A stretch of DNA of 64,000 nt, from assembly GCA_030762895.1 (NCBI GenBank), contig CM061067.1, positions 49,811,667 through 49,875,666 of the forward strand, read 5' to 3'. Source of the stretch: Sophora flavescens. Lineage: Eukaryota; Streptophyta; Magnoliopsida; Fabales; Fabaceae. Shown here piece after piece: positions 11,561-20,879 of this stretch (position 1 is its first letter; every line of letters starts with the position of its first letter). Below the pieces are notes generated by a model. It saw only the letters and a program-made list of their open reading frames with translations, did not search any database and had not been told where the DNA came from. A program made the position numbers and the translations under genes.

Positions 11561-12692
11561 GATCATTGTCATCGTGGAGATCAAACTCATGCTCCTGAAG
11601 ATACACTACATAGTCATCTGGTATGGAAGGCATGCGTACTCTCTGAGATCATCTCAAAGGAATTGCTTCATCAAGGTTATCAGGTTCCTGGTCATCCGTT
11701 GGTGGTACCACTACATCACCTTCTTCTGGAAAAGTCTGATCATCATTATGAGCAACTGGCACCACAATATCTATAAGAAGAGAAATAACTGGCATAGGAA
11801 CAATGGTCCAATCTTATTTAAGAGTGACTAATCGTGGTGTATGGCTCCCACTGTCAAAGTCATCCTCAAAGAATATTGCTCGATCAGACTCAATGACCTG
11901 CATAGAGTGAGAAGGACAATAAAATCTCCAACCCGTGGAACCCACACAATAGCCAATGAAGAATCCACTAACAGTCTTGATATCAAGTTTCTTTTGCTGC
12001 GGATTATAAGGTCTAACTTCTGCCTTACAACCCCACACATGAAAGTATCTCAAACTCGGCTTCCTTCCAGTCATCAACTCATAAGGAGTTTTCAGCATAG
12101 ACTTGTTGGGTACTTGATTAAGGATCTACACAGTAGTCATCAAAGCATCTCCCCAGAGAAATTATGGCAATGATGAATGGCTCAACATACATCTTACCAT
12201 ATCCATGAGCGTGCGGTTACATCTCTCTGCAACTCCATTCTGCTCAGGAGTACCAGGCATGATGTAATGAGCTTCGCTTCAAAATTCATCAAGAAATCTG
12301 GTGAATGGTCCTGGATTTCTTCCAGTTTCATCATATCTTCCATAATACTCTCCTCCTCTATCTGATCTCACACACTTGTTCTTCTTTCCTGTTTTCAATT
12401 CAACAGGAACCTTGAAAGATTTGAAGGCATCCAAGGAACTTGATTTCTCTTGAAGAAGATCTATCCACCCATATCTAGAGAAGTCATCTATGAAGGTAAT
12501 AAAATACCTATATCCACCCATGGCAATGGGTGTGATAGGTCCGTATATGTCAGTGTGAATCAACTGAAGCACATCATTGCACCTATTTGCCCCTTTATTT
12601 CTAGTTTTGGCAGTGAATTTACCTTTAAAACAATCAATGCAAGTATCAAAGTCAGAGAAGTCAAGATCATGAAGAATACCTTCCCTAGCCAT
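11561..12692 (-). pseudogene. copia integrase
   Basis: The N-terminal zinc-binding segment is represented by FVWHRRLGHIS (upstream, near 12720) and DTCIDCFKGKFTAKTRNKG. The catalytic core shows LIHTDIYGPI (first Asp), ITFIDDFSRYGWI and RSDRGGEYYG (second Asp). The downstream part (11814-12098) carries TPYELMTGRKPSLRYFHVWGC and the copia-typical FFIGYCVGSTGWRFYCP. The region around the catalytic Glu (12100-12280) is broken by shifts and stops. The order protease-integrase-RT is diagnostic of Ty1/copia. The enzyme would insert the cDNA; this copy is inactive. Confidence 0.85.
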
Positions 12693-12701
12693 CCGCTCAA
12701 T

Positions 12702-13491
12702 TCAGGGCCTAGAGATATGCCCCAAACGTCTATGCCATACAAAAGAATAATTTCCATCAACTCTTTTGCGCTTATTTCCAACAACGGAGCCAACAGACAT
12801 ATCATTCACATTTAGCATATAAAGCCCATCACATAAAACACCAGAAGCAACAACAAAAGAGTTGAAATATACAACTAGTTTACCATTACCAAATTCAAAG
12901 GAGTATCCATCTTTGTCCAAAGCAGAAACTGAAACTAAATTCCTTCTCATGGAAGGTATATACACAGCATCTTTTAACAAAATAGTGTGACCGAAAAGTA
13001 AACTTAAAGAAACAACACCAATGTCAACTACAGGCACTACAACTCCATCTCCCAATAATATGATCTTAGATTCTGCATCACTTGGTTTCCTCAGGCTTGT
13101 GAACCTCTGCAAAGAGTTCACAACATGAATAGTTGCACCTGAATCTAACCACCAAGAATTGGGCGGAACATCTATCATATTAGATTCGAAGCAAGTTAGA
13201 ACAAAAAGTGTACTTTGCTTCTCAAGTTTCTTCTTCAGCATATAGCAATCATCCACCTTATGGCCATACTTCTTACAGTACTTGCAATTCCCCTTGAAAA
13301 AATTTCTTCTTGGGCTCCAAATGTTGTACCGCCTTTCCTGCTTTCTTCTTACCAGATTTATACTTTCCCTTTTGATTAATTCTTTTAGTATCCTTTGTAC
13401 CTGAACCAGAAGCAGCAAACTGAACACTCTGCAATTTATCCTTTTTCATAGATTCCTCCTCTTGAGTAACAATAGCAATCATTTCATCCAC
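12702..13491 (-). pseudogene. copia gag zinc knuckle, protease and pre-integrase
   Basis: The C-terminal gag is lysine-rich (KRINQKGKYKSGKKKAGK) and runs into a complete CCHC knuckle (CKYCKKYGHKVDDC, near 13250-13290), with a frameshift between the two frames near 13290. Protease follows with the active site WWLDSGATIHV (Asp-Ser-Gly) near 13125-13160, then the LLKDAVYIPSMRRNLVSVSAL segment and the pre-integrase HRRLGHIS. The knuckle binds RNA for packaging; the protease processes the polyprotein. Confidence 0.87.
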
Positions 13492-13506
13492 TGACCAATC
13501 AGTGTT

Positions 13507-13896
13507 CTAGGTGATATAAGAAGTCTTCATGACATCAAACTGTGGAGGAAGAGACTCAAGAACCCGATAGATCAAGGATCTCTCACCAATTTCAACTTTA
13601 AGGGTTTTCGGCTTATTGTAGTAGTGAACCATTTTCATAATGTGCTCACACACACCACTAACCCCATCATACATTGTTTTGTCAAACAAGGAAAGATATT
13701 GGCTTTTCTGTGCTTTCTCAAAAGTCATAAACTTCTCACCAACAGATTTGAGATATTCCTTGGCACTATCGCTCTCAGGAATGCTTTGTCTAATAGACTT
13801 CTCCATATTATACTTTATCACCTTTAGGCACACCCTATTAGAGTGTTCCCATTTTTCATGGAAAGTCCTTTGAGCTTCATAAGACTCATTTGTGAG
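13507..13896 (-). pseudogene. copia gag, middle part
   Basis: The minus strand reads the gag body: KVIKYNMEKSIRQSIPES, AKEYLKSVGEKFMTFEKAQK, YDGVSGVCEHIMKMVHYYNK and RVLESLPPQFDVMKTSYIT, then a stop before the next gag segment. Upstream codons run up to the GGATG duplication at 13897-13901, where the Athila-related element entered. The remaining N-terminus lies at 19059-19185. Gag forms the virus-like particle in the cytoplasm. Confidence 0.88.
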
Positions 13897-14126
13897 GGAT
13901 GTGATAGTGTGATTTTACATGATATTTTCTATATACTTTTGCATGCATTTTGCATATAGATTAGGCATTCTTTATTTGGTTTTTATTAGATTTTCCCTTG
14001 GAACGGGTGAAGCGGTGTCTTGGTGTTGTTTTGCAGGAATTCAATGTAAAAATGATCAAAATCAGTCATGGTGGAGCTTGGATGAAATAGAGCTTGAAAA
14101 GTGAAGAATATGAGCCAAACAGAGCC

Positions 14127-14358
14127 CATCACGGCCTGGCCGTGATGACCATCACGGCCGTGATCAAGCATAGCAGAAGGCAAAAGTCAGAGACTGTCAC
14201 GACCTGCCCGTAATAGACATCACGGCCGTGACCAACCAGAAAATTAGGGTTTCGCGATGCGAAACCTAGCTCGCCTCGTGAGACTTCATTTTATGCAAAC
14301 ACGCCTTGGACAGAACGCGTCACGGCCAGACCGTGATGGCCATCACGGCCGTGACGCG
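14127..14358. repeat. TCACGGCC/GGCCGTGA palindrome array upstream of LTR TATA box
   Basis: Three units start at about 14127, 14194 and 14318. Each joins an interrupted palindrome (TCACGGCC-gap-GGCCGTGA or a variant) to ATCACGGCCGTGAT through a GNCCATC-like linker. The last unit ends about ten bases before TATAAATA, so the array lies in the position of U3 enhancer elements. Confidence 0.85.
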
Positions 14359-14367
14359 CAGCAGACC

Positions 14368-14375
14368 TATAAATA
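14368..14375 (+). promoter_or_regulatory. LTR TATA box
   Basis: TATAAATA directly downstream of the palindrome array. The same box lies at 18180-18187 in the 3' LTR. Transcription would start about 30 bases further on, near 14400. Confidence 0.75.
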
Positions 14376-15247
14376 AGAGCGCAGCAGACAGAACAAGGGG
14401 AGTTTTTTGAGGGTCCATTTGGAGGCATTTGGAGGCTGCAGCTGGGCTAGGGTTTCAACCCTAGAAGGGAGCCAAGAGGGATTGCTTTGAAGAAGAAGGA
14501 AAGCTCACATGGAGCCTATTCTCTCCTCTTCCTTCCTATTTCTCTGGTTTGGTTTTCTTTGTTTTATGAGTAGTTAAATCCCTGTGTTGGGATTAGATGT
14601 AGCCAAACTTATGTTTATGTATTTATCTTGACTGATTATTCTATGTTCATGTCTTCATATTAGTGGTTATTTTTCTGTGCTTAATGCTTGTTGTGGCTAG
14701 CACCCCCATGACTTGATTTGTGTTTTGGTATGCAATGGGAACGTTCGTATCATAACCGGAACTGAATTTAATCACCTAGTAAGCCTTGTATCTAGGAATG
14801 GAACTAGGTTTATTAGTAATCGCGTAATCCCTAATCTTAATGCAAATTCATTAATCTAGGCCACCTTAGGAATTAGGGTCTATTAGTGGATTTAGGCTCT
14901 TGCCATCCGAGGAATCGGGATTTGAGTAGTTTAGTGGATTGATTTTAATATCTGAAGCATGAATGGGAGGTATCTAGTCCTGATAGTACATGAGTTAGAG
15001 GTTTGGTGAAGTCTAGTCCCAACATATCCTTTCTGCACTCCAAGTGTTTGTTAAAAGTCCCCAAAAAGACAAAAAGATTTTATTTCCTTTTCTTTTGTTT
15101 GTTTTGATTTCTCTGTTTAGTCTAGATAGTTGCTGAGTTTGTGAATTGGTACTTGACATCCAATCCCCGTGGATACGATAAACCGGTCTTACCACCGTAT
15201 TACTTGCACGACTGGGTATACTTGCCCAGATTCGTCCAACAAGTTTT

Positions 15248-15265
15248 TGGCGCCATTGTCGGGGA
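15248..15265 (+). promoter_or_regulatory. primer-binding site, tRNA-Asp type
   Basis: TGGCGCCATTGTCGGGGA follows the LTR end by six bases. It differs at two positions from TGGCGCCGTTGCCGGGGA of the related element at 37361-37378. This primer is usual for Athila-type elements. Confidence 0.88.
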
Positions 15266-15356
15266 TTGGTTTTGTCAATATCATTAGTAACAGAGGAGGC
15301 AACTAATTTAGACATTTTTATTATTTTTATTTTCTGTATATATTTGATCTTCTTGT

Positions 15357-16019
15357 TTGAGTTTTGTTTTTGCAAGGTGGACGAAATTCATGGAAAATTT
15401 TTATTATCCACCTGATGAGGAAGCCTCCAGTCGCGTTTTGGAAGACAACTGGTGTTTGGGAGACGTCATGGATTTGATGGATCATGTTACTCCCGCACAA
15501 GTTGATTATACGATGGGAAGGCTTACATATAACTTCTCCGAGGAGGATTGGGAAACCTTTTGCTCATATTTGCCACCTCCACCACCATGTATGATTCCCA
15601 TAGAGCCACATGAAGCAGAATTTGAGAAAAATCTGGTTATGGGAATGGATCAAATTGAAGATGAAGTGGTGGTGGTAAGTGAACAACAACAAGAGGAATC
15701 ACCTTCCACACATCCTTGGAGAGGAACAAGTGAGAAGGCGGTGCATTTGGAAAGCACTCCCTCCACCATGCTTGCTGAATTTTATGCATTAAATAAATAT
15801 GTTGGCTTGCAGGTATGTGTGGATAATGGTAAGTTAGCCCCTTCCACTTGTATGCCACACTTCCTCTTGAAAATTCCACTTGACCCGAGAGGAAGTGAAT
15901 TTATAATTGCAAAGGTCAATGGAATGTCCACCCAATGGCTGGGTGGAATTGAGAATAAAGTTATTTTACTGCTACAATCACCACCCCAATTTCCATTTGA
16001 TCCGGGAGGAGGATCCTAG
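15357..16019 (+). CDS. orphan 220-residue ORF of the non-autonomous element
   Basis: An open frame with no recognised domain. A second start at about 15390 (MENFYYPPDEEASSRV) may be the real one. The N-terminal half is acidic (VLEDNWCLGDVMDLMDHV, YNFSEEDWETFCSYLPPPPP). The middle is low-complexity (DEVVVVSEQQQEES). The C-terminal half is more hydrophobic (MPHFLLKIPLDPRGSEFIIAK, NKVILLLQSPPQFPFDP). There is no zinc knuckle, protease triad or polymerase motif and no obvious signal peptide or membrane segment. It is the only long frame in the element and starts about 90 bases after the primer site, where gag normally starts. It could be a highly diverged gag remnant, a captured fragment or chance. 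I do not assign a function. Confidence 0.5.
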   Translation: MSFVFARWTKFMENFYYPPDEEASSRVLEDNWCLGDVMDLMDHVTPAQVDYTMGRLTYNFSEEDWETFCSYLPPPPPCMIPIEPHEAEFEKNLVMGMDQIEDEVVVVSEQQQEESPSTHPWRGTSEKAVHLESTPSTMLAEFYALNKYVGLQVCVDNGKLAPSTCMPHFLLKIPLDPRGSEFIIAKVNGMSTQWLGGIENKVILLLQSPPQFPFDPGGGS

Positions 16020-16064
16020 GATACTTTTTAATAAGTCAAGCTAGTGACATTAAAGAAGCGCTCA

Positions 16065-16080
16065 TTGGGAGGCAACCCAA
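16065..16080 (+). other. conserved hairpin TTGGG-AGGCAA-CCCAA
   Basis: A five-base-pair stem with a six-base loop, preceded by AAGAAGCGCTCA. The counterpart at 39908-39923 keeps the stem and differs by one loop base (AGACAA). It lies just after the last ORF in both families. Confidence 0.7.
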
Positions 16081-16366
16081 TTTTTCTTTTCCTTTTTCCT
16101 TTTTCCTTTTTGTTTAGTTAGATTTGATTTTTGATTTTAAACTCTTGAATAATTTGAGAAGATCAAGAGTTTTCTTTTACTAATAAAATTGCCAAGTGAT
16201 TCCAGGGTAAGAAGGAAGGAGGGAAGAGCAAGAAGACAAGAAAAAGCAACCCAACTTTCAAGCAGTTTCTGACTGAAATGAAAGCCAACACCCGCTACCG
16301 CCTCGGTAAGCCGTTCCAATTTTTTTGCTTTAGTTTATTTTTCTTCTCCTCTCTCTATCTTGATTG

Positions 16367-16388
16367 TTTACATTGGGGACAATGTAAA
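16367..16388 (+). other. conserved hairpin with GNRA loop
   Basis: The stem TTTACATTG pairs with CAATGTAAA (nine base pairs) around a GGGA loop. The related element has TTACATTG/CAATGTAA around GAGA at 40402-40421. Both loops fit the GNRA tetraloop pattern. Confidence 0.75.
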
Positions 16389-17685
16389 TTTTTAAGCTTG
16401 GGGTAGGGGTATTTTGCATTTGCATTTTGCATGTTGCATTCATATAGTCTTGCATGATAGCTTTGCATGTTCACACAATTAGATTGCCCTTGCCTGAATT
16501 TTGCATCCAATTGTGAAAACTAAGTGCCAATAATTTATGATAGTGAATTGTTGAACCCAATTTATTATTCTTGTGATATGGCTGAAAATGAAAATGTTTG
16601 CGGTAATCTTGGATAGTTGATAATTAGCATATGGTTCTGAGGACTTGTGTTTTTCATTGATTCTGAACTAAAATGTGAGATTTTGAGCCAAAGGGGTACT
16701 CACAAAATTTTACCCCATTCTTTGTGTTAGAGTGTTATTCCTCTTGGATTGTTTTCTCTAGAACTTGACTTGAAACCATTTTGAAGCTTAAAAAATTTTT
16801 GGAAACATTTTTAAAAATGATTGAGGCAATAGGTATTTTTTCTGGCCTTCTGAGCTTTGAATGACTAGATGCTACCCCTTAGTTGCCCAATTTTGAGCCT
16901 AAAAGAATAAAATGCTTTTCTTGGTACCTTGAAATATATTGTTGAATGATGTTTGATAGGGACCTTCTAAAGTATTACAAAAGGGTAGAAAGGTAGTAGA
17001 AAGAGTTTGGGATGAAAAGAATCAATATTTCTCTTGAGTCGAAAAATTTCCCCTTCTCCAAATAAAAGAAAAAGAAAAGAAAAAGAAAAATAAATAGAGA
17101 AGGGGATGACAAAAAGAAAAAAAGGAAATAAAAAGAAAAAGAAAGAAAAGAAAGGTGGAAAAAATAAATTGAAAACCCAAGAAGGTATTTTAGAAGGTCA
17201 TGCTTTGCAAATGTTGATGTTTATATAGCCTTTTGAAATGTCCTTTTCTTGTTATCCCCACCTAACGATTAATCCCATGTCCATGTTACAACCAAATAAA
17301 AGACCTCTTGATTCTAAATTGTTTTCATTAATAAAGTAGAGATTTGGTTGATAGTCAAGCCAATGGTAGGATTCATTCCTTGAGGAAAATTGAGTGAAAT
17401 GTCTTATCCCCTAAACAATTGAGTGAGGTAAGAAAGAGAGCCAAGCAAATAAACAAGCTTGGGGTGAGCTTCAAGTGAGAAAGAGTGCCCAAATCAGTGA
17501 GAACATGATTCTAAGGAACCTAAGCCTCTAATTGGACTTGAATTGATTGTCTCTTGCTGAATTGTTTGAATTGCCTATTACTTGGATTATTTGCTCGGGT
17601 TCTTGGTTCACTATCAATGTTCTGTTTATTCTTCTGGCCTTAGTGATTGCTTGAGGACAAGCAATTGAATAAGCTTGGGGTGATT

Positions 17686-19053
17686 TGATAGTGTGATTTT
17701 ACATGATATTTTATATATACTTTTGCATGCATTTTGCATATAGATTAAGCATTCTTTATTTGGTTTTTATTAGATTTTCCCTTGGAACGGGTGAAGCGGT
17801 GTCTTGGTGTTGTTTTGCAGGAATTCAATGTAAAAATGATCAAAATCAGCCATGGTGGAGCTTGGATGAAATAGAGCTTGAAAAGTGAAGAATATGAGCC
17901 AAACAGAGCCCATCACGGCCTGGCCGTGATGACCATCACGCGGATCCGCCGCCGTGATGACCATCACGGCCGTGATCAAGCAGAGCAGAAGGCAAAAGTC
18001 AGAGACTGTCACGGCCTGCCCGTAATAGACATCACGGCCGTGACCAACCAGAAAATTAGGGTTTCGCGACGCGAAACCTAGCTCGCCTCGCGAGACTTCA
18101 TTTTGTGCAAACACGCCTTGGACAGAACGCGTCACGGCCAGACCGTGATGGCCATCACGGACGTGACGCGCAGCAGACCTATAAATAATAGCGCAGCAGA
18201 CAGAACAAGGGGAGTTTTTTGAGGGTCCATTTGGAGGCATTTGGAGGCTGCAGCTGGGCTAGGGTTTCAACCCTAGAAGGGAGCCAAGAGGGATTGCTTT
18301 GAAGAAGAAGGAAAGCTCACATGGAGCCTCTTCTCTCCTCTTCCTTCCTATTTCTCTGGTTTGGTTTTCTTTGTTTTATGAGTAGTTAAATCCCTGTGTT
18401 GGGATTAGATGTAGCCAAACTTATGTTTATGTATTTATCTTGACTGATTATTCTATGTTCATGTCTTCATATTAGTGGTTATTTTTCTGTGCTTAATGCT
18501 TGTTGTGGCTAGCACCCCCATGACTTGATTTGTGTTTTGGTATGCAATGTGAACGTTCGTATCATAACCGGAACTGAATTTAATCACCTAGTAAGCCTTG
18601 TATCTAGGAATGGAACTAGGTTTATTAGTAATCACGTAATCCCTAATCTTAATGCAAATTCATTAATCTAGGCCACCTAAGGAATTAGGGTCTATTAGTG
18701 GATTTAGGCTCTTGCCATCCGAGGAATCGGGGTTTGAGTAGTTTAGTGGATTGATTTTAATATCTGAAGCATGAATGGGAGGTATCTAGTCCTGATAGTA
18801 CATGAGTTAGAGGTTTGGTGAAGTCTAGTCCCAACATATCCTTTCTGCACTCCAAGTGTTTGTTAAAAGTCCCCAAAAAGACAAAAAGATTTTATTTCCT
18901 TTTCTTTTGTTTGTTTTGATTTCTCTGTTTAGTCTAGATAGTTGCTGAGTTTGTGAATTGGTACTTGACATCCAATCCCCGTGGATACGATAAACCGGTC
19001 TTACCACCGTATTACTTGCACGACTGGGTATACTTGCCCAGATTCGTCCAACA
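17686..19053 (+). repeat. 3' LTR of Athila-related element
   Basis: 1368 bp and colinear with 13902-15241. It carries 28 extra bases within the palindrome array (near 17940-17968, containing the palindrome GCGGATCCGC and a further GCCGTGATGACCATCA). The array spans about 17911-18170 and the TATA box is at 18180-18187. Confidence 0.92.
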
Positions 19054-19058
19054 GGATG

Positions 19059-19185
19059 CAGGCTTTTCAACCCTTAAAGCCAAGTCAAGATTAGCGATAT
19101 CTAGATAGAGATCTAGAGACTCTTTCCTGTCCTCATAATTGGTCCCATTTAAAGTCTTTATAGAGTTAGGGAAGAAGGCTGACAT
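19059..19185 (-). pseudogene. copia gag N-terminus
   Basis: From the ATG at 19183-19185 the minus strand reads a normal Tnt1-like gag start (MSAFFPNSIKTLNGTNYED, then KESLDLYLDIANLDLALRV) up to the GGATG duplication. It continues in frame at 13896 downward when the Athila-related insert and one TSD are removed. About 42 codons. This fixes the start of the copia polyprotein, which no single ORF shows. Confidence 0.88.
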
Positions 19186-20379
19186 CAAAACAACAGAGAA
19201 TCATTATACATAAATTATTATATGTTTAAGAATAAATGATTCTACATATGTCCAATCAAACGTGTTCCTAATACAATTTCTTAAGTCACCAAAATTCTAA
19301 TACCGATAGGGTATTTGAAAAATGATAGATATAAGCACAAAACCAAATGGCTCATTATATATGGACTAATTACATTAATAACAACATACCGATAGGTCAT
19401 AATCATTATTAATTCAATATCAACTATGATTAACTTAAAAAAAACTTAATAATTTAAATTCACAAAATTTGTATAAGTGTACCCACGGTAGGTGAGATTA
19501 CAGTTACACAAATTAAGAATAATGGTGCTCAAAAGAACATTATAAATCATATCATGCATAATAATGAAATAAACAATTTATGTTAAGGCCTAAACCAAAA
19601 TTATTCCATAATAGTGACATAAAAGATAGAGAGAGAGAATATACAAAAATATCACTAGCATGATATGGAATAACCATAATAAATTTCAAACACAAAAAAC
19701 AAAGAGTATATTATTTAAAATCGCACACTATTTTTGATTTTAATGATATAAAATATATAGGGATATCCAAAAATTTTCAAAAAAATGGAAAAAAAACATA
19801 ATATTAAATAAATATTTTTGGCCAAAAAAAAAAATTTAGACCTTGGAAGTGGGCCCACGCGCCCCCACGTGCCGGGACCACGAGCGGGCGTCGCTGTGGA
19901 AGTCGTCTTCCTCACCCGGATTGCAGAATCCGGGTCGCGACGACCCGCTACCAAGATTCAAGTGGATCTCCTTCAATACTCAACCACTTTCAATTATTCT
20001 TGAGGGGTTTTGATCTAAATGAACCAATCTAACAAAGCCCTCAAACAATTTCATGATTCGTGTCCTTTTTTAAGTAGAATTTCGAATACAAATCTAGGGT
20101 TCGCACAAAGAACGACCCGCGTCAATGAAAGAAGAAATTCTCTCAGTTCGTTCAACGAAAACGTGTGATTTTTGACTATGATGTTCGAAATGCATGCAGG
20201 AAGAGAAGCCCTCAATGAATTTTCGAAAAAAATGGACGAAGAAAATTTTTTCGAATTTCTGGTAAAATAAGGCAAAAATGGTTCCAGAAAAAAATTTTTG
20301 GTACATGCAAATCCTGTCACAACATGCAATAATTAGGGTTCATATGATTTACACAATAGCTATAACATACATCTAATTT
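19186..20379 (-). other. copia 5' leader, non-coding
   Basis: About 1.2 kb between the primer site and the gag start, AT-rich except a GC-rich island at about 19845-19955. The island holds a strong hairpin (19914-19935). Short ORFs here have no recognisable product. The length is greater than in most Tnt1-like elements, so an old insertion cannot be excluded. Confidence 0.6.
19914..19935. other. perfect 9-bp hairpin in copia leader
   Basis: ACCCGGATT pairs with AATCCGGGT around a GCAG loop. It overlaps a second palindrome GGGTCG-CGA-CGACCC (19932-19946). It stands in the transcribed leader, a usual place for packaging or dimerisation signals, but no such role is shown. Confidence 0.65.
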
Positions 20380-20392
20380 GGCTCTGATACCA
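20380..20392 (-). promoter_or_regulatory. primer-binding site of copia element, tRNA-Met type
   Basis: The minus strand reads TGGTATCAGAGCC two bases inside the 5' LTR end (20395). Confidence 0.92.
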
Positions 20393-20394
20393 AT

Positions 20395-20879
20395 TGAAGG
20401 AAAAATACTAAATCATAGACACAGATTATAGCATATTGCATGTTGCATAAAAGAGAAGGATTAAGAATATGATGTGTACCTGGTGCTAAGGATCCATTAC
20501 AAGTGTGCCTAACTGTTCAGCTCTCACAGTGAATCAACTTTCTTCTTCTTCTTAAAATATTCTTTTCTGCAAATTAATGAGAGAGAACTCCTCCCAACCT
20601 GAAGAACTATTTTCTGATTCACACACTTAAATAAAATTGTTAATGGAGACAGCTTTATAACTCCATCAAATGGGATGAGGGATCTCTCATGGGATTATAT
20701 AAAATGACCCAACCCATTATGGTCCAAATTTATAAGACAAAGCCCAAATTACAAGATTCATAAAATTGACTCATGCATTATTAGAAATAAAAGAAATCAC
20801 ATAATTGATATATTAAATAATTAATGATTTTAATTATTGATTAATGCTAATCCATACAAGAATTAAAGAAAATTCAACA
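20395..20879 (-). repeat. 5' LTR of the copia element
   Basis: 485-bp direct repeat of 1185-1670, TGTTGA...CCTTCA on the minus strand. It is followed on the right by TGACA, a one-mismatch match to TGAAA left of the other LTR. Confidence 0.88.

Larger units (their letters stand above)
13902..15241 (+). repeat. 5' LTR of Athila-related element
   Basis: A 1340-bp LTR. It contains three composite TCACGGCC palindrome units (14127-14358) followed within about ten bases by a TATA box (14368-14375), then a transcribed leader. It ends ...CCAACA just before the primer site. Confidence 0.92.
16020..17685 (+). other. long 3' untranslated region of the Athila-related element
   Basis: No credible ORF. 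It contains two hairpins listed separately, a polypurine-like AAGCTTGGGGTAGGGG near 16394-16410, a purine-rich AAAGAAAAA stretch (about 17055-17160), and the actual polypurine tract AAGCTTGGGGTGATT (about 17671-17685) before the 3' LTR. Much of it is colinear with 40330-41680 of the other Athila-like element, so the two families share their 3' region. Confidence 0.8.
13902..19053 (+). mobile_element. Athila-related non-autonomous LTR retrotransposon (LARD-like)
   Basis: This is a 5152-bp insert flanked by GGATG (13897-13901 and 19054-19058). LTRs of 1340 bp (13902-15241) and 1368 bp (17686-19053) start TGATAGTG and end CCAACA. A primer site of the tRNA-Asp type used by Athila elements lies at 15248-15265. 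The internal ~2.4 kb has no protease, RT, RNase H or integrase and only one 220-codon ORF. The LTRs look almost identical apart from a 28-bp indel, so insertion is recent and must have used enzymes of another element. Confidence 0.92.
1185..20879 (-). mobile_element. Ty1/copia retrotransposon (Tnt1-like) split by two nested elements
   Basis: Direct LTRs of 486 and 485 bp (1185-1670 and 20395-20879) begin TGTTGA and end CCTTCA on the minus strand. A tRNA-Met-type primer site lies two bases inside the 5' LTR. The order gag, zinc knuckle, protease, integrase, RT, RNase H (right to left) is Ty1/copia. Two insertions (2866-10825 and 13902-19053) split RT and gag. Flanking pentamers TGAAA (1180-1184) and TGACA (20880-20884) are a plausible TSD with one mismatch. 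Several stop codons and shifts make it non-autonomous now. It is the oldest element of the left block, because the others sit inside it. Confidence 0.88.

Noticed and set aside
11574..12815. Several plus-strand ORFs of 60-121 residues
   Set aside because: They overlap the copia integrase on the opposite strand and have no recognisable product.
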